A stretch of 35,815 nucleotides of DNA from Oscillospiraceae bacterium (GCA_020025175.1 JAHHSM010000010.1:1-35815); one strand, 5' to 3'. Counted from the first letter of the stretch, positions 8,599-17,454 are shown. Notes: generated by a model from the letters alone, not told the origin. Numbers and translations: made by a program.

Positions 8599-8632
8599 AA
8601 CTTCCTTCGGCTTTTGCCGAAGGAAGTTTTTT
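8599..8632 (+). terminator. intrinsic terminator after the HD gene
   Basis: A 13-bp perfect stem (8599-8611 with 8616-8628) with a 4-base loop and a T-run. Confidence 0.85.
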
Positions 8633-8665
8633 GGTGGCATTTTCTGTAATCTTTTTGTGTAGACA

Positions 8666-9499
8666 TTATATTGCACCGATACGAAATGCTTCCATGATTT
8701 CGGAAGTCAGCGCCAATGTGTTTCCGCGCTGCGGTACGTCTTCACGATTGACCCAAAGAGCCTGAGAAAGCTCATTTTGATCCATCCGGATTTTATCGCT
8801 GCCGTCCAGATCGGCAACAAAACCAAGGGAGAGATTTCCGTCAATGCCCCAGGGCTGGCTTTTGTAGTAACGGATATTTTTCACGCGCAGACCAACTTCT
8901 TCAAGCACTTCGCGGCGAACGGTATCCTCCGGAGATTCTCCAATTTCGCAGAAGCCTGCAATCAGCGCAAAAAAGCGCGTGGGCCCGTGGCTGGCGGCAT
9001 ATTTTGTAATCAGGAGACGATCACCGTCTGTTACGGCAACGATGATTGCGGGGTTGATGCGCGGATAGATGAGATTTCCGCATTCCGTGCATTGCAGGGC
9101 CCGTTCCTGACTGTGGCGCACCGTTGGATGACCACAGCGGCCGCAATAACGGTTGTCTTGATACCAGCGCGCAAGATGCCATGCTGTTACTGCGGCGAAG
9201 GCCTGAGATTGCGGAGATGCGGACAATATGCGGCGCAATGATAAATAGGTATCATCACCACCAACAACGGTGAGTTTTTTTGTGTATAGGAAATAATCCC
9301 TTTCCGAGATGGAAAAGAGGAACCAGCAGCTCTCCTTTTCGATCGGAAGCTCGCAAAAACGTGGCAGAGAGAAAAAACCGTCCTCCTCTTGGGCACCGAG
9401 AATACGCGAGCCGTTAAAAATGCAGATCCTGCTGGCGGAATCTGGCTCACGCAAATCATAGGATAAGGAAAGCTGCTTTGGTGAGATATCTTGAATCAT
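8666..9499 (-). CDS. nudC: NAD(H) pyrophosphatase / RNA deNADding Nudix hydrolase, NudC-like
   Basis: A 277-residue protein with the NudC layout: an N-terminal beta domain, a four-cysteine zinc ribbon (Cys119/122/137/140), then a Nudix domain. The Nudix box is visible at about 182-203 (GFCEIGESPEDTVRREVLEEVG split by its fixed residues G, E, REV and EEVG). The SQPW motif that marks NAD-specific members is at 214-217, but the residues after it are GIDGN rather than the enteric PFP. It would cleave NADH or the NAD cap of RNA. It stands alone, with AAAGGAGC before its ATG. Confidence 0.9.
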   Translation of the reverse strand: MIQDISPKQLSLSYDLREPDSASRICIFNGSRILGAQEEDGFFSLPRFCELPIEKESCWFLFSISERDYFLYTKKLTVVGGDDTYLSLRRILSASPQSQAFAAVTAWHLARWYQDNRYCGRCGHPTVRHSQERALQCTECGNLIYPRINPAIIVAVTDGDRLLITKYAASHGPTRFFALIAGFCEIGESPEDTVRREVLEEVGLRVKNIRYYKSQPWGIDGNLSLGFVADLDGSDKIRMDQNELSQALWVNREDVPQRGNTLALTSEIMEAFRIGAI

Positions 9500-9522
9500 A
9501 GATAGGCTCCTTTATAAAGAAG

Positions 9523-9558
9523 ATAAAAACAGGCATCCGCATATAAGCGGATGCCTGT
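9523..9558 (-). terminator. intrinsic terminator after the HPr-like gene
   Basis: A 12-bp perfect stem (9529-9540 with 9547-9558), loop of 6, T-run on the minus strand. Confidence 0.85.
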
Positions 9559-9571
9559 AGAAAAGTAAGGC

Positions 9572-9817
9572 TCACAGCATGGCAGACAGGGCAGCCAAAG
9601 CCTGCTCTTCCTGTTCGCCGTCAGCACAGAGCAGGATTTCATCACCGCATTTTAAACCGAGGGACAGTACGCCCAAAAGGCTTTTGCAGTTTACACGGCG
9701 ATCATTGCTTTCAATGACAAGAGAGCAAGGGTAGTCGTTTGCCTTTTCAATGATGGAGGTAGTGGTTTTAGCGATCAGACCTTCTGCAATAGAGATGGTA
9801 ACGTTTTTTTGAGTCAT
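9572..9817 (-). CDS. HPr/Crh-like protein lacking the phosphorylatable histidine
   Basis: An 81-residue HPr-fold protein that aligns without gaps to HPr numbering. The active-site motif GxHARPA is replaced by GLIAKTT: position 15 is Ile, not His, and Arg17 is Lys, so PEP-dependent phosphorelay is impossible. The regulatory site is kept: Lys45-Ser46 in KSLLGVLSLG, the serine that HPr kinase phosphorylates. This pattern parallels Bacillus Crh, which has Gln15 and Ser46 and acts with CcpA or on metabolic enzymes. The start is ATG 9817 with AGGAGG 7 bases upstream. It is a single-gene unit. A regulatory, not transport, role is inference. Confidence 0.85.
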   Translation of the reverse strand: MTQKNVTISIAEGLIAKTTTSIIEKANDYPCSLVIESNDRRVNCKSLLGVLSLGLKCGDEILLCADGEQEEQALAALSAML

Positions 9818-9986
9818 AAAAAAACCTCCTGAGTTTGTATGGACTGCCCTCACTGAAGGGAGCATACAAAATTTTATTATCTATATTTTACCATGGATAC
9901 AAATTTCCGTCCAGATGAGAAATCCGTTCTGGATACAGGAAATTGTAAGGCAAATTTGTATGCATTTACAAAAACAAGGGCGTTGA

Positions 9987-10015
9987 TTGACAGAAAGGCG
10001 AAAGTGTGCTATCGT
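9987..10015 (+). promoter_or_regulatory. mntP promoter
   Basis: Consensus -35 TTGACA (9987-9992), 17-bp spacer, -10 TATCGT (10010-10015). The transcript would start near 10022 and carry a leader of about 70 bases before the GTG at 10094. Confidence 0.65.
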
Positions 10016-10036
10016 TACACTGTTTAAAGCCCTGAT

Positions 10037-10071
10037 GCACATGTGGAGGATTGCCGCTGCATGTGCTTTTT
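10037..10071 (+). promoter_or_regulatory. terminator-like hairpin in the mntP leader
   Basis: GCACATG (10037-10043) pairs with CATGTGC (10060-10066) and is followed directly by five T. It lies between the promoter and the ribosome site of mntP, so it could act as an attenuator. I could not find the conserved boxes of the yybP-ykoY manganese riboswitch. Confidence 0.45.
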
Positions 10072-10093
10072 GCTTGTGGAGGGAGAAGGAATC

Positions 10094-10660
10094 GTGGTTT
10101 TTTGGGAATTGCTGCTGCTTGCTGTAGGCTTATCAATGGATGCTTTTGCGGTGTCTGTGTGCAAAGGCCTTTCGGTGAGGCATTTAAAGCTGCGGCATAT
10201 GCTTGTGTCGGGCCTTTACTTCGGTGCTTTTCAGGCATTGATGCCTTTGATCGGCTATTGGCTGGGTGCAGGCTTTTCAGATATGATTGCAGCATACGAT
10301 CACTGGATTTGCTTTGTCTTGCTGCTGCTGATCGGCGGCAATATGATTCATGAGTCCTTCGGCGGTGTAGAAGACGATATGCAAAATCAAAGTTTTAGCG
10401 TTTCTGTGATGCTTCCGTTAGCGGTTGCTACGAGTATTGATGCACTGGCAGTGGGCGTATCCTTTGCCTTCCTGCAGGTTCAGATCCTTCCGGCGGCAGT
10501 CCTGATTGGAATCACTACCTTTATTTTCGGGATGATAGGTGTTAAAATCGGAAATGTATTTGGTGCAAAGTATGAAGCAAGAGCCGAACTGATCGGCGGT
10601 GTGATATTTATTTTGATCGGAACAAAGATTTTATTGGAACATTTAGGGGTATTGGGCTGA
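10094..10660 (+). CDS. mntP: manganese efflux pump MntP
   Basis: MntP exports Mn(II) across the membrane. The 188-residue protein has six hydrophobic segments and the two repeated family motifs with buried aspartates, LSMDAFAVSVCKG near the N-terminus and ATSIDALAVGVSFA in the second half. GTG at 10094, 10 bases after GGAGGG, gives the usual family length; an ATG at 10043 would put 17 unrelated residues inside the leader hairpin. The following 90-residue gene starts 11 bases later and is probably cotranscribed. Confidence 0.92.
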   Translation: MVFWELLLLAVGLSMDAFAVSVCKGLSVRHLKLRHMLVSGLYFGAFQALMPLIGYWLGAGFSDMIAAYDHWICFVLLLLIGGNMIHESFGGVEDDMQNQSFSVSVMLPLAVATSIDALAVGVSFAFLQVQILPAAVLIGITTFIFGMIGVKIGNVFGAKYEARAELIGGVIFILIGTKILLEHLGVLG

Positions 10661-10671
10661 GGTGATGGATC

Positions 10672-10944
10672 GTGTCAATGAATAAGGATACACCCCATTT
10701 TTCCATGGAGGAGCTGCGTGCCATTTACGCGGCAGCAGAGGAAAAGACAAGGCAGGGGGTAATCCATGCGGCAAAAACACTTTATCCTGACCGACAGGCA
10801 GAACTGAAGACGCTCTATTGGATCAAGGGCGGTGGTCGGGCATTCAAAGATGAGAATGAAAAATTCCATAAGCCGCAGTATACATTCCAGTCATGGCCGA
10901 ATGAATTGGCTGTGATGGAGGATGGCACACTGCTGGAATATTGA
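10672..10944 (+). CDS. hypothetical protein cotranscribed with mntP
   Basis: A 90-residue soluble protein with GAGGTGA overlapping the mntP stop and a GTG start (ATG at 10678 is the alternative). It is rich in charged and aromatic residues, with segments YWIKGGGRAFKDENEKF and QYTFQSWPNELAVMEDG. I do not recognise a family. It is followed by a strong terminator, so the two genes form one unit. A manganese-related role is only suggested by position. Confidence 0.7.
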   Translation: MSMNKDTPHFSMEELRAIYAAAEEKTRQGVIHAAKTLYPDRQAELKTLYWIKGGGRAFKDENEKFHKPQYTFQSWPNELAVMEDGTLLEY

Positions 10945-10961
10945 GTGGATGCGCTTTCATG

Positions 10962-11000
10962 AAAAAGGCACGGTTCGGATGTCCGAACCGTGCCTTTTTT
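10962..11000 (+). terminator. terminator of the mntP unit
   Basis: A 17-bp stem with a four-base loop (arms about 10962-10978 and 10983-10999) ending in six T. Confidence 0.9.
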
Positions 11001-11112
11001 AGAAAAGAATAAAAGAAGATGAAAAAAGAATAACTTTCTGACTACAGCTATTACTCTACCATTAAAAAATAAAAAAATCCTTAAAAATATGTTACAAAAG
11101 TATAAAATTTTT

Positions 11113-11664
11113 TCAGCGATTGCGAGGGAGAGCGGGGGCGCAGGTGAGCAGCGCTTCGGCATGTACGTTTAAAGCTTTTGAAATGGCTGAGGCAGTGCCA
11201 AGGGGGATGCTGGCCATGTCATAGCCGGGGGTTTCATACTCTTGAAGCTGCTCAATGCTGACACCGGAAGCTGCGGAGACATCTTTCAAAGATTTTCCGC
11301 ATTTATAACGCAGGACTTCCATGGGATTGATGGGGGCATGGGGCGATGTGGTATTGGGAATCGGAGCCGGAATTGCCTGTTTATCAAAACACAGCACAGG
11401 GCGATAAGTATCGAATCCTTCGCTGAGATCTTCAATTGGGATCTCTTCTCCGTTTTCACGAATAAAATACCGGTTTTTGACAGAAAAGGCAATGGCCTCG
11501 GGCTTGCCTGAAATGGTTTCGTCAGCAGGCAGCGTAAAGGTTTCTTCTCCGGTTTCGCCCCAATGGATGATGAGTTTTTCCAGATAGGCATCCTCGTCAA
11601 AGTCAAGAGCTTTTAAATTTGCTTTAAAAAAAGAAGACAGCACTTCGATGTGTTCAATTTCCAT
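11113..11664 (-). CDS. helix-turn-helix protein with unknown N-terminal domain
   Basis: A 183-residue protein. The C-terminal 65 residues (about 115-180) resemble an XRE-type helix-turn-helix (KCGKSLKDVSAASGVSIEQL, then SAISKALNV). The N-terminal 100 residues are acidic, without a recognised domain. AGGAG lies 8 bases upstream of the ATG. It is divergent from pfkA, so it could act on that shared region, but this is a guess from position. Confidence 0.75.
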   Translation of the reverse strand: MEIEHIEVLSSFFKANLKALDFDEDAYLEKLIIHWGETGEETFTLPADETISGKPEAIAFSVKNRYFIRENGEEIPIEDLSEGFDTYRPVLCFDKQAIPAPIPNTTSPHAPINPMEVLRYKCGKSLKDVSAASGVSIEQLQEYETPGYDMASIPLGTASAISKALNVHAEALLTCAPALPRNR

Positions 11665-11743
11665 GAAAACGCTCCTTTGGATTGATGTTTGTTATAGTTT
11701 GCGCTAGGAGAGAAAGAAAGTCAAGATATTTCACCTTTTTCGG

Positions 11744-11772
11744 TTGAAAGAAACAGGGTTTTACGATATAAC
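11744..11772 (+). promoter_or_regulatory. pfkA promoter
   Basis: -35 TTGAAA (11744-11749), exactly 17 bp, -10 TATAAC (11767-11772), 70 bp before pfkA. Confidence 0.75.
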
Positions 11773-11841
11773 TAGATATAACGATATGAAAAATGAAAAA
11801 CTTCGGGCAGCAGCGGCTGCCATACATAGGAGGAGTTCCAT

Positions 11842-12822
11842 ATGATGGAAAAAAGGATTCAAAGAATTGCTGTTTTAACATCTGGTGGTGATTCGCCCGG
11901 CATGAATGCAGCGGTGCGTGCCGTAGTGCGTACAGCTTGCGCCAATGGGGTGGAGGTATTGGGCATCAACCGCGGCTACAGCGGATTGATCAATAATGAT
12001 TTTCGCAAATTGGAAGCGCGCAGCGTGGACGGTTTACTTCAATGCGGAGGAACTGTGCTTTATACGGCACGCTGTGCGGAAATGCTGACAAAGGAAGGCC
12101 AGCAGCGCGCGGCAGACAACTGTAAGTATCTGGGCATCGACGGCTTGATCTGCATTGGCGGTGATGGTACGTTCCGGGGTGCATTGGCCCTTGCGCGACT
12201 GGGTGTGCCATGTATTGGCATTCCTGCTACAATCGATAACGATATTGCCTGTACAGAGTATACCATCGGATTTGATACTGCCACCAATACAGCGGTGCAG
12301 TGCGTGGATATGCTGCGCGATACCATGAGATCCCATGAGCGTATTTCCGTGGTGGAAGTGATGGGCCGCCACGCAGGGCATTTGGCACTGAATGTGGGGT
12401 GTGCAGTCGGTGCGGCGGCAATTCTGGTGCCGGAGCATGAGGCGCATTTTCAGGAGGATGTGATTGAGAAAATTCGTGAAGGACGTATCAATCGCCGTCA
12501 TCACCATATCATCATTGTTGCAGAGGGATACTCCATGTCTACACAGGAAGTGGCAGACCGTGTGGAGGCGGAAACGGGCATGGATACACGGGTGACCATT
12601 TTGGGACATATCCAGCGTGGCGGATCGCCCACTGCACGCGACCGTATCATTGCAACGAGAATGGGCGACTGCGCTGTGACTGCATTGCTGCAGGGAAAAG
12701 AAAAGTGCATTGTTGCCATGCAAAAGGGGATTGTTTTGGATCTTGATATTGAACAAGCGCTTGAAATGAAGAAAAGTTTGGATGAGGCCCTGTATCAAGT
12801 GGAACAGACCATGTCCAGTTGA
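11842..12822 (+). CDS. pfkA: ATP-dependent 6-phosphofructokinase
   Basis: It phosphorylates fructose 6-phosphate to the 1,6-bisphosphate, the committed step of glycolysis. The 326-residue length is standard. Motifs in order: TSGGDSPGMN and GGDGTFRGA (ATP site), PATIDNDI (catalytic Asp), MGRHAGHLAL, and GHIQRGGSP (sugar phosphate site). AGGAGG lies 9 bases before the first of two adjacent ATGs (11842 and 11845). The GGDGT motif, as opposed to GGDDS, indicates ATP rather than pyrophosphate as donor. The alpha/beta hydrolase gene follows closely. Confidence 0.97.
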   Translation: MMEKRIQRIAVLTSGGDSPGMNAAVRAVVRTACANGVEVLGINRGYSGLINNDFRKLEARSVDGLLQCGGTVLYTARCAEMLTKEGQQRAADNCKYLGIDGLICIGGDGTFRGALALARLGVPCIGIPATIDNDIACTEYTIGFDTATNTAVQCVDMLRDTMRSHERISVVEVMGRHAGHLALNVGCAVGAAAILVPEHEAHFQEDVIEKIREGRINRRHHHIIIVAEGYSMSTQEVADRVEAETGMDTRVTILGHIQRGGSPTARDRIIATRMGDCAVTALLQGKEKCIVAMQKGIVLDLDIEQALEMKKSLDEALYQVEQTMSS

Positions 12823-12855
12823 TTGCATTGGATAGGATTGAGAAAAGAGGTTACT

Positions 12856-13803
12856 GTGAACGAAGAAATGATGCGATCCAAAATAGATTCGGCATATCGC
12901 GATTTTTATGATGCATCTCCCGGATATGATTTGGAGCATTTGGAGATATTCCGAGTATTGGACGGCGTGCAGGAAAAAATCCTTTGCCGACAGGACGCGG
13001 ATGTTGTTGTGCGGGAAGCAATCATTCCCGGACCTGCGGATCATCCGCAGCTGAAAGTGCGCATTTATGAACCAAAGGAGCGCAACGGCTGCCGTTTGCC
13101 GGCGCTGCTCTTTTTTCATGCCAGTGGATTTATGTTTGGCTCAGCACGGCGGCACGAGGGGCTGTGCATCCGCTACTGCAAGCATGTGGGCTGTGTGGTT
13201 GTTTCCGTGGAATATCGTTTGGCACCGGAGTGGAAGGCCCCGGCGGCTGTTGAAGATGCGTATGCTGCGCTGCAATGGCTGGCAAGGGAGGGCAATGGGC
13301 TGCTGGTCGATCCTGAACACATTGCGGTGGGCGGTATCAGTGCCGGCGGCAATCTGGCGGCAGCGGTTTCTCTTTTGGCGCGCGACCGAAAAGGACCTAA
13401 AATTGTTTTGCAGATTATTTTAGCAGGTGCGCTGGATCACACCATGTCCACGTATTCTGCAAAAAATATTACCAGTGATAAGGTTTGGTCCTATGGCTAC
13501 AGCAAAACAGCTTGGGCAAGCTATCTGGACCCGGGCAGGGAAGTGACTTGTTATATGTCACCGAGCATTGCCAAAGATCTTTCTAACCTGCCGCCATGTT
13601 TTTCCTATGTGGGCGGCTTGGACCCGTTTTTAGATGAGAATATGCAGTATTGGTCACGCTTGATGCAGGCAGGCGTTGCTGTGGAAGGTCATGTGATTCC
13701 GGGCATGTACCACTGCTTTGATGTGAGCGTGCCGTCTGCCAAGCGCAGCCGTGAGCTGTTTGAATTGACGTATCATGCGATGCGGTGTGCATTTGGCGCA
13801 TAA
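12856..13803 (+). CDS. alpha/beta hydrolase fold-3 (HSL-type esterase-like)
   Basis: A 315-residue hydrolase of the hormone-sensitive-lipase type. The nucleophile serine is in GGISAGGN, the acid in GLDPFLDEN and the catalytic histidine in GMYHCFD. The oxyanion-hole HGGG motif appears as HASGF, a departure from the family rule. The start is GTG 12856 with AGAGG 5 bases upstream; a longer frame from 12823 has no ribosome site. It lies 33 bases after pfkA and ends in a terminator, so it is probably in the same transcript. The substrate is unknown. Confidence 0.85.
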   Translation: MNEEMMRSKIDSAYRDFYDASPGYDLEHLEIFRVLDGVQEKILCRQDADVVVREAIIPGPADHPQLKVRIYEPKERNGCRLPALLFFHASGFMFGSARRHEGLCIRYCKHVGCVVVSVEYRLAPEWKAPAAVEDAYAALQWLAREGNGLLVDPEHIAVGGISAGGNLAAAVSLLARDRKGPKIVLQIILAGALDHTMSTYSAKNITSDKVWSYGYSKTAWASYLDPGREVTCYMSPSIAKDLSNLPPCFSYVGGLDPFLDENMQYWSRLMQAGVAVEGHVIPGMYHCFDVSVPSAKRSRELFELTYHAMRCAFGA

Positions 13804-13814
13804 TGTGATAAAAA

Positions 13815-13855
13815 TACCGAAGACTGCTTCTCTAGAAGCAGTCTTCGGTACTTTT
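13815..13855 (+). terminator. terminator of the pfkA unit
   Basis: A 16-17-bp perfect stem (13815-13831 with 13834-13850) followed by CTTTTTCTT. Confidence 0.85.
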
Positions 13856-13919
13856 TCTTCTTATAATTCCCGATAAGCGGGAAATCTTTTTCTCAAACGG
13901 GGAGAAGTAGCGCGCATAA

Positions 13920-15179
13920 TCAACTGTGCTCGGGGAGAGATTTATTGGCATGCAGCTTGGCGGAGCTGATATATAGAGGAATTGCTGCCAATTGTGCTGC
14001 CATTGAAATCACGATCATCGCAGGAATACTGATATCGTACAGAGTGCCCAGCAGCCAGCTGCCTAAAAACCAGAATACACCAAAGGAAAATTCAAAAATG
14101 CCATAGCCTGTAGCGCGGCTGGTTTTGGGGACCATCGTAGTGACAGCTGCCTTTAAGATAGATTCCTGGGCGCCCATGCCGACACCCCAAAGAGCTACAC
14201 CCAAAAGCACCATAGGCACAGAATCAGCGGCAAAAATAAGGACAACGAAGGGGGCGGAAATGACCGTTGACCAAATCAGTGCCTTCACGCCTTTTTTATC
14301 ATAGAGCAGTCCGAAGAATAACGCCGCAACCGCATCCACCAGCATCGCACCGGCATACAGCAGCGGAAGGGTTCCGCTGTTTACAAGAGAGCTTGTTTCT
14401 GCAAGACCTACAGCCAGATCCGTGTATGTACGTGAAATGTGCATGATGATGAGCGAATAATCCATAAATCCAAAGGCGAACAAACTGATGCCGGCAATAT
14501 AAAGAACAAATTCTTTTTTCATTTTAAAGGGGACATACTCCTTTGGGGATGGTTCGAAGTTTTCCGGGTTTGGAAATTTGAGCTTTGTTATCAATAACAG
14601 AATAATAGTGATGGCACCCGGGATTGCCAATATAGCAAAGCAGGTGGAATAAATTTGAAATGTTGAGCCCTCTGTTTTAAACAGCATGACGACATACAGC
14701 AGCACAGGACCAAGAAATGCGCCGATCTGGTCGAGGACCTCCTGGATACCGAAACTTTTGCCGATGCCTTCCTGGGAAGCGGCAAAAGACATAATCGTAT
14801 CTTTTGAAGGCTTTTTAATGGCCTTGCCCATGCGCTGAATGACCAGCAGCATGCAAGCCCAAAGCCATCCGTACTCTCCGCCGACAAGCGCAAGGGCAGG
14901 AACAGCGAGAATATCCAGCAGATAGCCAATAATCGTCATACCCCAGTATTTTCTTGTTTTATCGGCCAGCCTGCCAAACACATATCGCATTGAGTAACCG
15001 ATCAGCTCGCCAAGGCCGGAAATAAAGCCGATTGTACCTGCCGATGCACCTAAAAGGGTCAGGTATGCACCGCGGATGCTGGTTGCGCCCTCATGGGTCA
15101 TATCTGAAAAAAGACTGACAATGCCAAACAGCAGAATAAAACACATTGCCTGTGAGAGTCGTTTTTTATGATGATTCAT
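13920..15179 (-). CDS. major facilitator superfamily transporter
   Basis: A 419-residue integral membrane protein with about 12 hydrophobic segments and a basic central loop (near residues 190-215, KLKFPNPENFEPSPKEYVPF). The first loop carries GRLADKTRKYWG, matching the MFS motif DRxGRR in relaxed form. AAGGAG lies upstream of the ATG. The substrate cannot be assigned. It is probably cotranscribed with the SseB-like gene upstream. Confidence 0.85.
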   Translation of the reverse strand: MNHHKKRLSQAMCFILLFGIVSLFSDMTHEGATSIRGAYLTLLGASAGTIGFISGLGELIGYSMRYVFGRLADKTRKYWGMTIIGYLLDILAVPALALVGGEYGWLWACMLLVIQRMGKAIKKPSKDTIMSFAASQEGIGKSFGIQEVLDQIGAFLGPVLLYVVMLFKTEGSTFQIYSTCFAILAIPGAITIILLLITKLKFPNPENFEPSPKEYVPFKMKKEFVLYIAGISLFAFGFMDYSLIIMHISRTYTDLAVGLAETSSLVNSGTLPLLYAGAMLVDAVAALFFGLLYDKKGVKALIWSTVISAPFVVLIFAADSVPMVLLGVALWGVGMGAQESILKAAVTTMVPKTSRATGYGIFEFSFGVFWFLGSWLLGTLYDISIPAMIVISMAAQLAAIPLYISSAKLHANKSLPEHS

Positions 15180-15236
15180 TTCTTGCAGATCTCCTTGTGT
15201 TGTTGCAGTTTTATTAAAATTTTTTTATTCATTCGA

Positions 15237-16034
15237 TTAGCTCTTGCTATCTTCGCGGATGTAGACAGGGGGAGCCTGACGGGTCAAAGCTTCAAATTTT
15301 TCACCGTTTTGGACAAAAATAATATTCTGCTTTCCAAGAAGCGGTGTGAGTTTTTGACCGATTTCACGGAATGTATCTTCTTTGCCGTTTAGAGTGGTGT
15401 CGGTGTCCAAAACGATCATCCAATCATGCGTATCGCTGTTTTCTGCGGATGCCTTTTGGATAACGCACATCCAGGCGCGGCTGATATAGCCTTGCTCCCT
15501 GAGACTGGCGCAGAGCATTTCTGCCGCGCCTTCAGGGTATTTTTTAGGGACAAGAAGCTGCACGTTCTCCTGATTCGCTTTTGCGGCGGAGGTGGAATCT
15601 TCGCCGTTCATTTCAGCAGTTTTAATGCGGCTCCACAGCTTTGCAAGATTTTGAACAATGGAACGAACACAAACCAGATTGGGCTTTGAGAAAGGATTGA
15701 TGATTGCACCCTGTAATTCTTTGTTGTCTACCAGATACCCGTATACATCGGAAATGTCAATGGCAAGCAGGTGTTCAGACAGACCGGGCATTGCCGCATG
15801 GGCCTGGTCAATGTCAGTAAACAATGGAAGGAAAATCTGTCCCCCTTCGTTTTTAATTGCTTTCGGCGGAAAATCCTCCGGCAGCTTGTTTTTTACGGGG
15901 AGCACAGGGATCAGAAAAGTTGCCTGCACCATCTGCCGTGTGACTGCCTCCTGTGTTTCTTTCACATTGTTTGCGTGCATCGCCCGGTATGCCTCGACCA
16001 ATGCGTCATTTCGAATATTTTTCACATGTTCCAT
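15237..16034 (-). CDS. SseB-family protein
   Basis: A 265-residue soluble protein with the SseB N-terminal domain (about 35-125: IFLPLFTDIDQAHA, then GAIINPFSKPN) and a C-terminal domain with EGAAEMLCASLREQGYI and WMIVLDTD. SseB-type proteins have no firmly known biochemical role; the name comes from serine sensitivity in E. coli. AAGGGAG lies before the ATG. The gene is divergent from the AlaX gene and upstream of the MFS gene. Confidence 0.82.
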   Translation of the reverse strand: MEHVKNIRNDALVEAYRAMHANNVKETQEAVTRQMVQATFLIPVLPVKNKLPEDFPPKAIKNEGGQIFLPLFTDIDQAHAAMPGLSEHLLAIDISDVYGYLVDNKELQGAIINPFSKPNLVCVRSIVQNLAKLWSRIKTAEMNGEDSTSAAKANQENVQLLVPKKYPEGAAEMLCASLREQGYISRAWMCVIQKASAENSDTHDWMIVLDTDTTLNGKEDTFREIGQKLTPLLGKQNIIFVQNGEKFEALTRQAPPVYIREDSKS

Positions 16035-16225
16035 GCCGATTCTCCCTTACTGGTGAATAATTCTCCTTTATATCATGGGATATTATACATCACGCTGTGG
16101 GACAAAGCAAGAAAAGCGAAGTGCATTTTTGGGTGGGAAGATAGAGCCATTTATGATATACTGTTTATCAAATCATGGAGTTTGCGATGGTTTTCAATAG
16201 AGGATGTAAGGGGAGGATGAGTTTC

Positions 16226-17377
16226 TTGGAAACTGTTAAATTATATTATGAAGATGCCCGTCAGGCTGCGTTTGAGGCGACAGTGCAGGCTTGTGAGGAA
16301 GCGGAAAACGGCTGGGACATCATTCTGGACCGCACGGCTTTTTACCCGGAGGGCGGCGGTCAGCCCAGCGATCAGGGTACCCTGGAGCGGTGGGATGTGC
16401 TCGATGTGCAGGAAAAGGATGGCGTGATTCTGCATCGGCTCGAAAAGCCGCTGCTGCCAGGTACAAAAGTATCCGGACGGGTGGATATGGCACGCAGATT
16501 CGATTATACCCAGCAGCACAGTGCTGACCATATCCTGTCAGGTGTTATTCATAAGCGTTACGGTTTCGATAATGTGGGCTTCCATATGGGACAGGACAGC
16601 ACATTCATCGATTTGGACGGTATGCTTGATGATTCCGAACTGATGGAAATGGAGCGGGTTGCCAACGAAGTGGTTTGGATGGATTTGCCCGTTGAAGTGT
16701 CTTGGCCGGATGCGGATACCCTTCGTACCATGGCATACCGCAGCAAAAAGCCGCTGGATGGTGCTGTGCGCATTGTGACAGTTCCGGGTATCGATGTCTG
16801 CGCTTGCTGCGGCACCCATGTGCGCCGTACGGGGGAGGTTGGCACGATCAAGATTATTTCCAGCACAAAAGTGCGGGGCGGTGTCCGTGTTGAATATGTG
16901 GCAGGCCGCCGTGCTTATGCATATTTTAATGAAGTGCAGCTGCAAAACCGTCTGGTTTCGGTTTCTCTGTCGGCAAAGCAGCTGCGCACGGCTGAGGCCG
17001 TGCGCCGTTTGCTGGAAGAACGGGATGCATTGCAGGAACGTGCTGCAAAATTGGAACAGGAGCATTTTTCATCCCTTGCCCGGCAGCTGTGCGGCAGCGG
17101 AGATGCACTGATTTTTGAAGATGGTCTGAGCGCTGACAGTATCCGCCGCCTTGCGGATGCGGTCAAGGAAACCTGCGGTGGAAAAGTGATGGTGTTTTCC
17201 GGGGATGATGCGCAGGGCTATAAATATGCAGCGGCCGTGAAGGAAGGGGATATCCGTGAGGATGTGAAGGCACTGAACGAGGCCCTGAACGGTCGCGGCG
17301 GCGGCCGCGACGCCAATTTTGTGCAGGGCAGTGTGAAAGCCACACGAGCTGAAATTGAAGCATATATCAAGGAATAA
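16226..17377 (+). CDS. alanyl-tRNA editing protein, AlaX-L type with DHHA1 domain
   Basis: This protein removes serine or glycine wrongly attached to tRNA-Ala. The editing domain (about 1-235) has the zinc motifs HSADH and CACCGTH and the family motif YPEGGGQPSD. A coiled linker (about 260-295) and a DHHA1-type C-terminal domain ending near GGGRDANFVQG follow, making this the long AlaX class. AAGGGGAGG abuts an ATG at 16217, but sits at the right distance from the in-frame TTG at 16226, so I take TTG as the start; the difference is three residues. Confidence 0.9.
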   Translation: METVKLYYEDARQAAFEATVQACEEAENGWDIILDRTAFYPEGGGQPSDQGTLERWDVLDVQEKDGVILHRLEKPLLPGTKVSGRVDMARRFDYTQQHSADHILSGVIHKRYGFDNVGFHMGQDSTFIDLDGMLDDSELMEMERVANEVVWMDLPVEVSWPDADTLRTMAYRSKKPLDGAVRIVTVPGIDVCACCGTHVRRTGEVGTIKIISSTKVRGGVRVEYVAGRRAYAYFNEVQLQNRLVSVSLSAKQLRTAEAVRRLLEERDALQERAAKLEQEHFSSLARQLCGSGDALIFEDGLSADSIRRLADAVKETCGGKVMVFSGDDAQGYKYAAAVKEGDIREDVKALNEALNGRGGGRDANFVQGSVKATRAEIEAYIKE

Positions 17378-17412
17378 AAAAAAGACTGTGGAGATAGCTT
17401 GATACAGCGCAT

Positions 17413-17454
17413 AAAAGGGGACGGTATGCCTTTAGGCACACCATCCCCTTTTTT
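17413..17454 (+). terminator. terminator after the AlaX gene
   Basis: A GC-rich imperfect stem (17413-17430 with 17434-17450) ending in six T. Confidence 0.8.
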
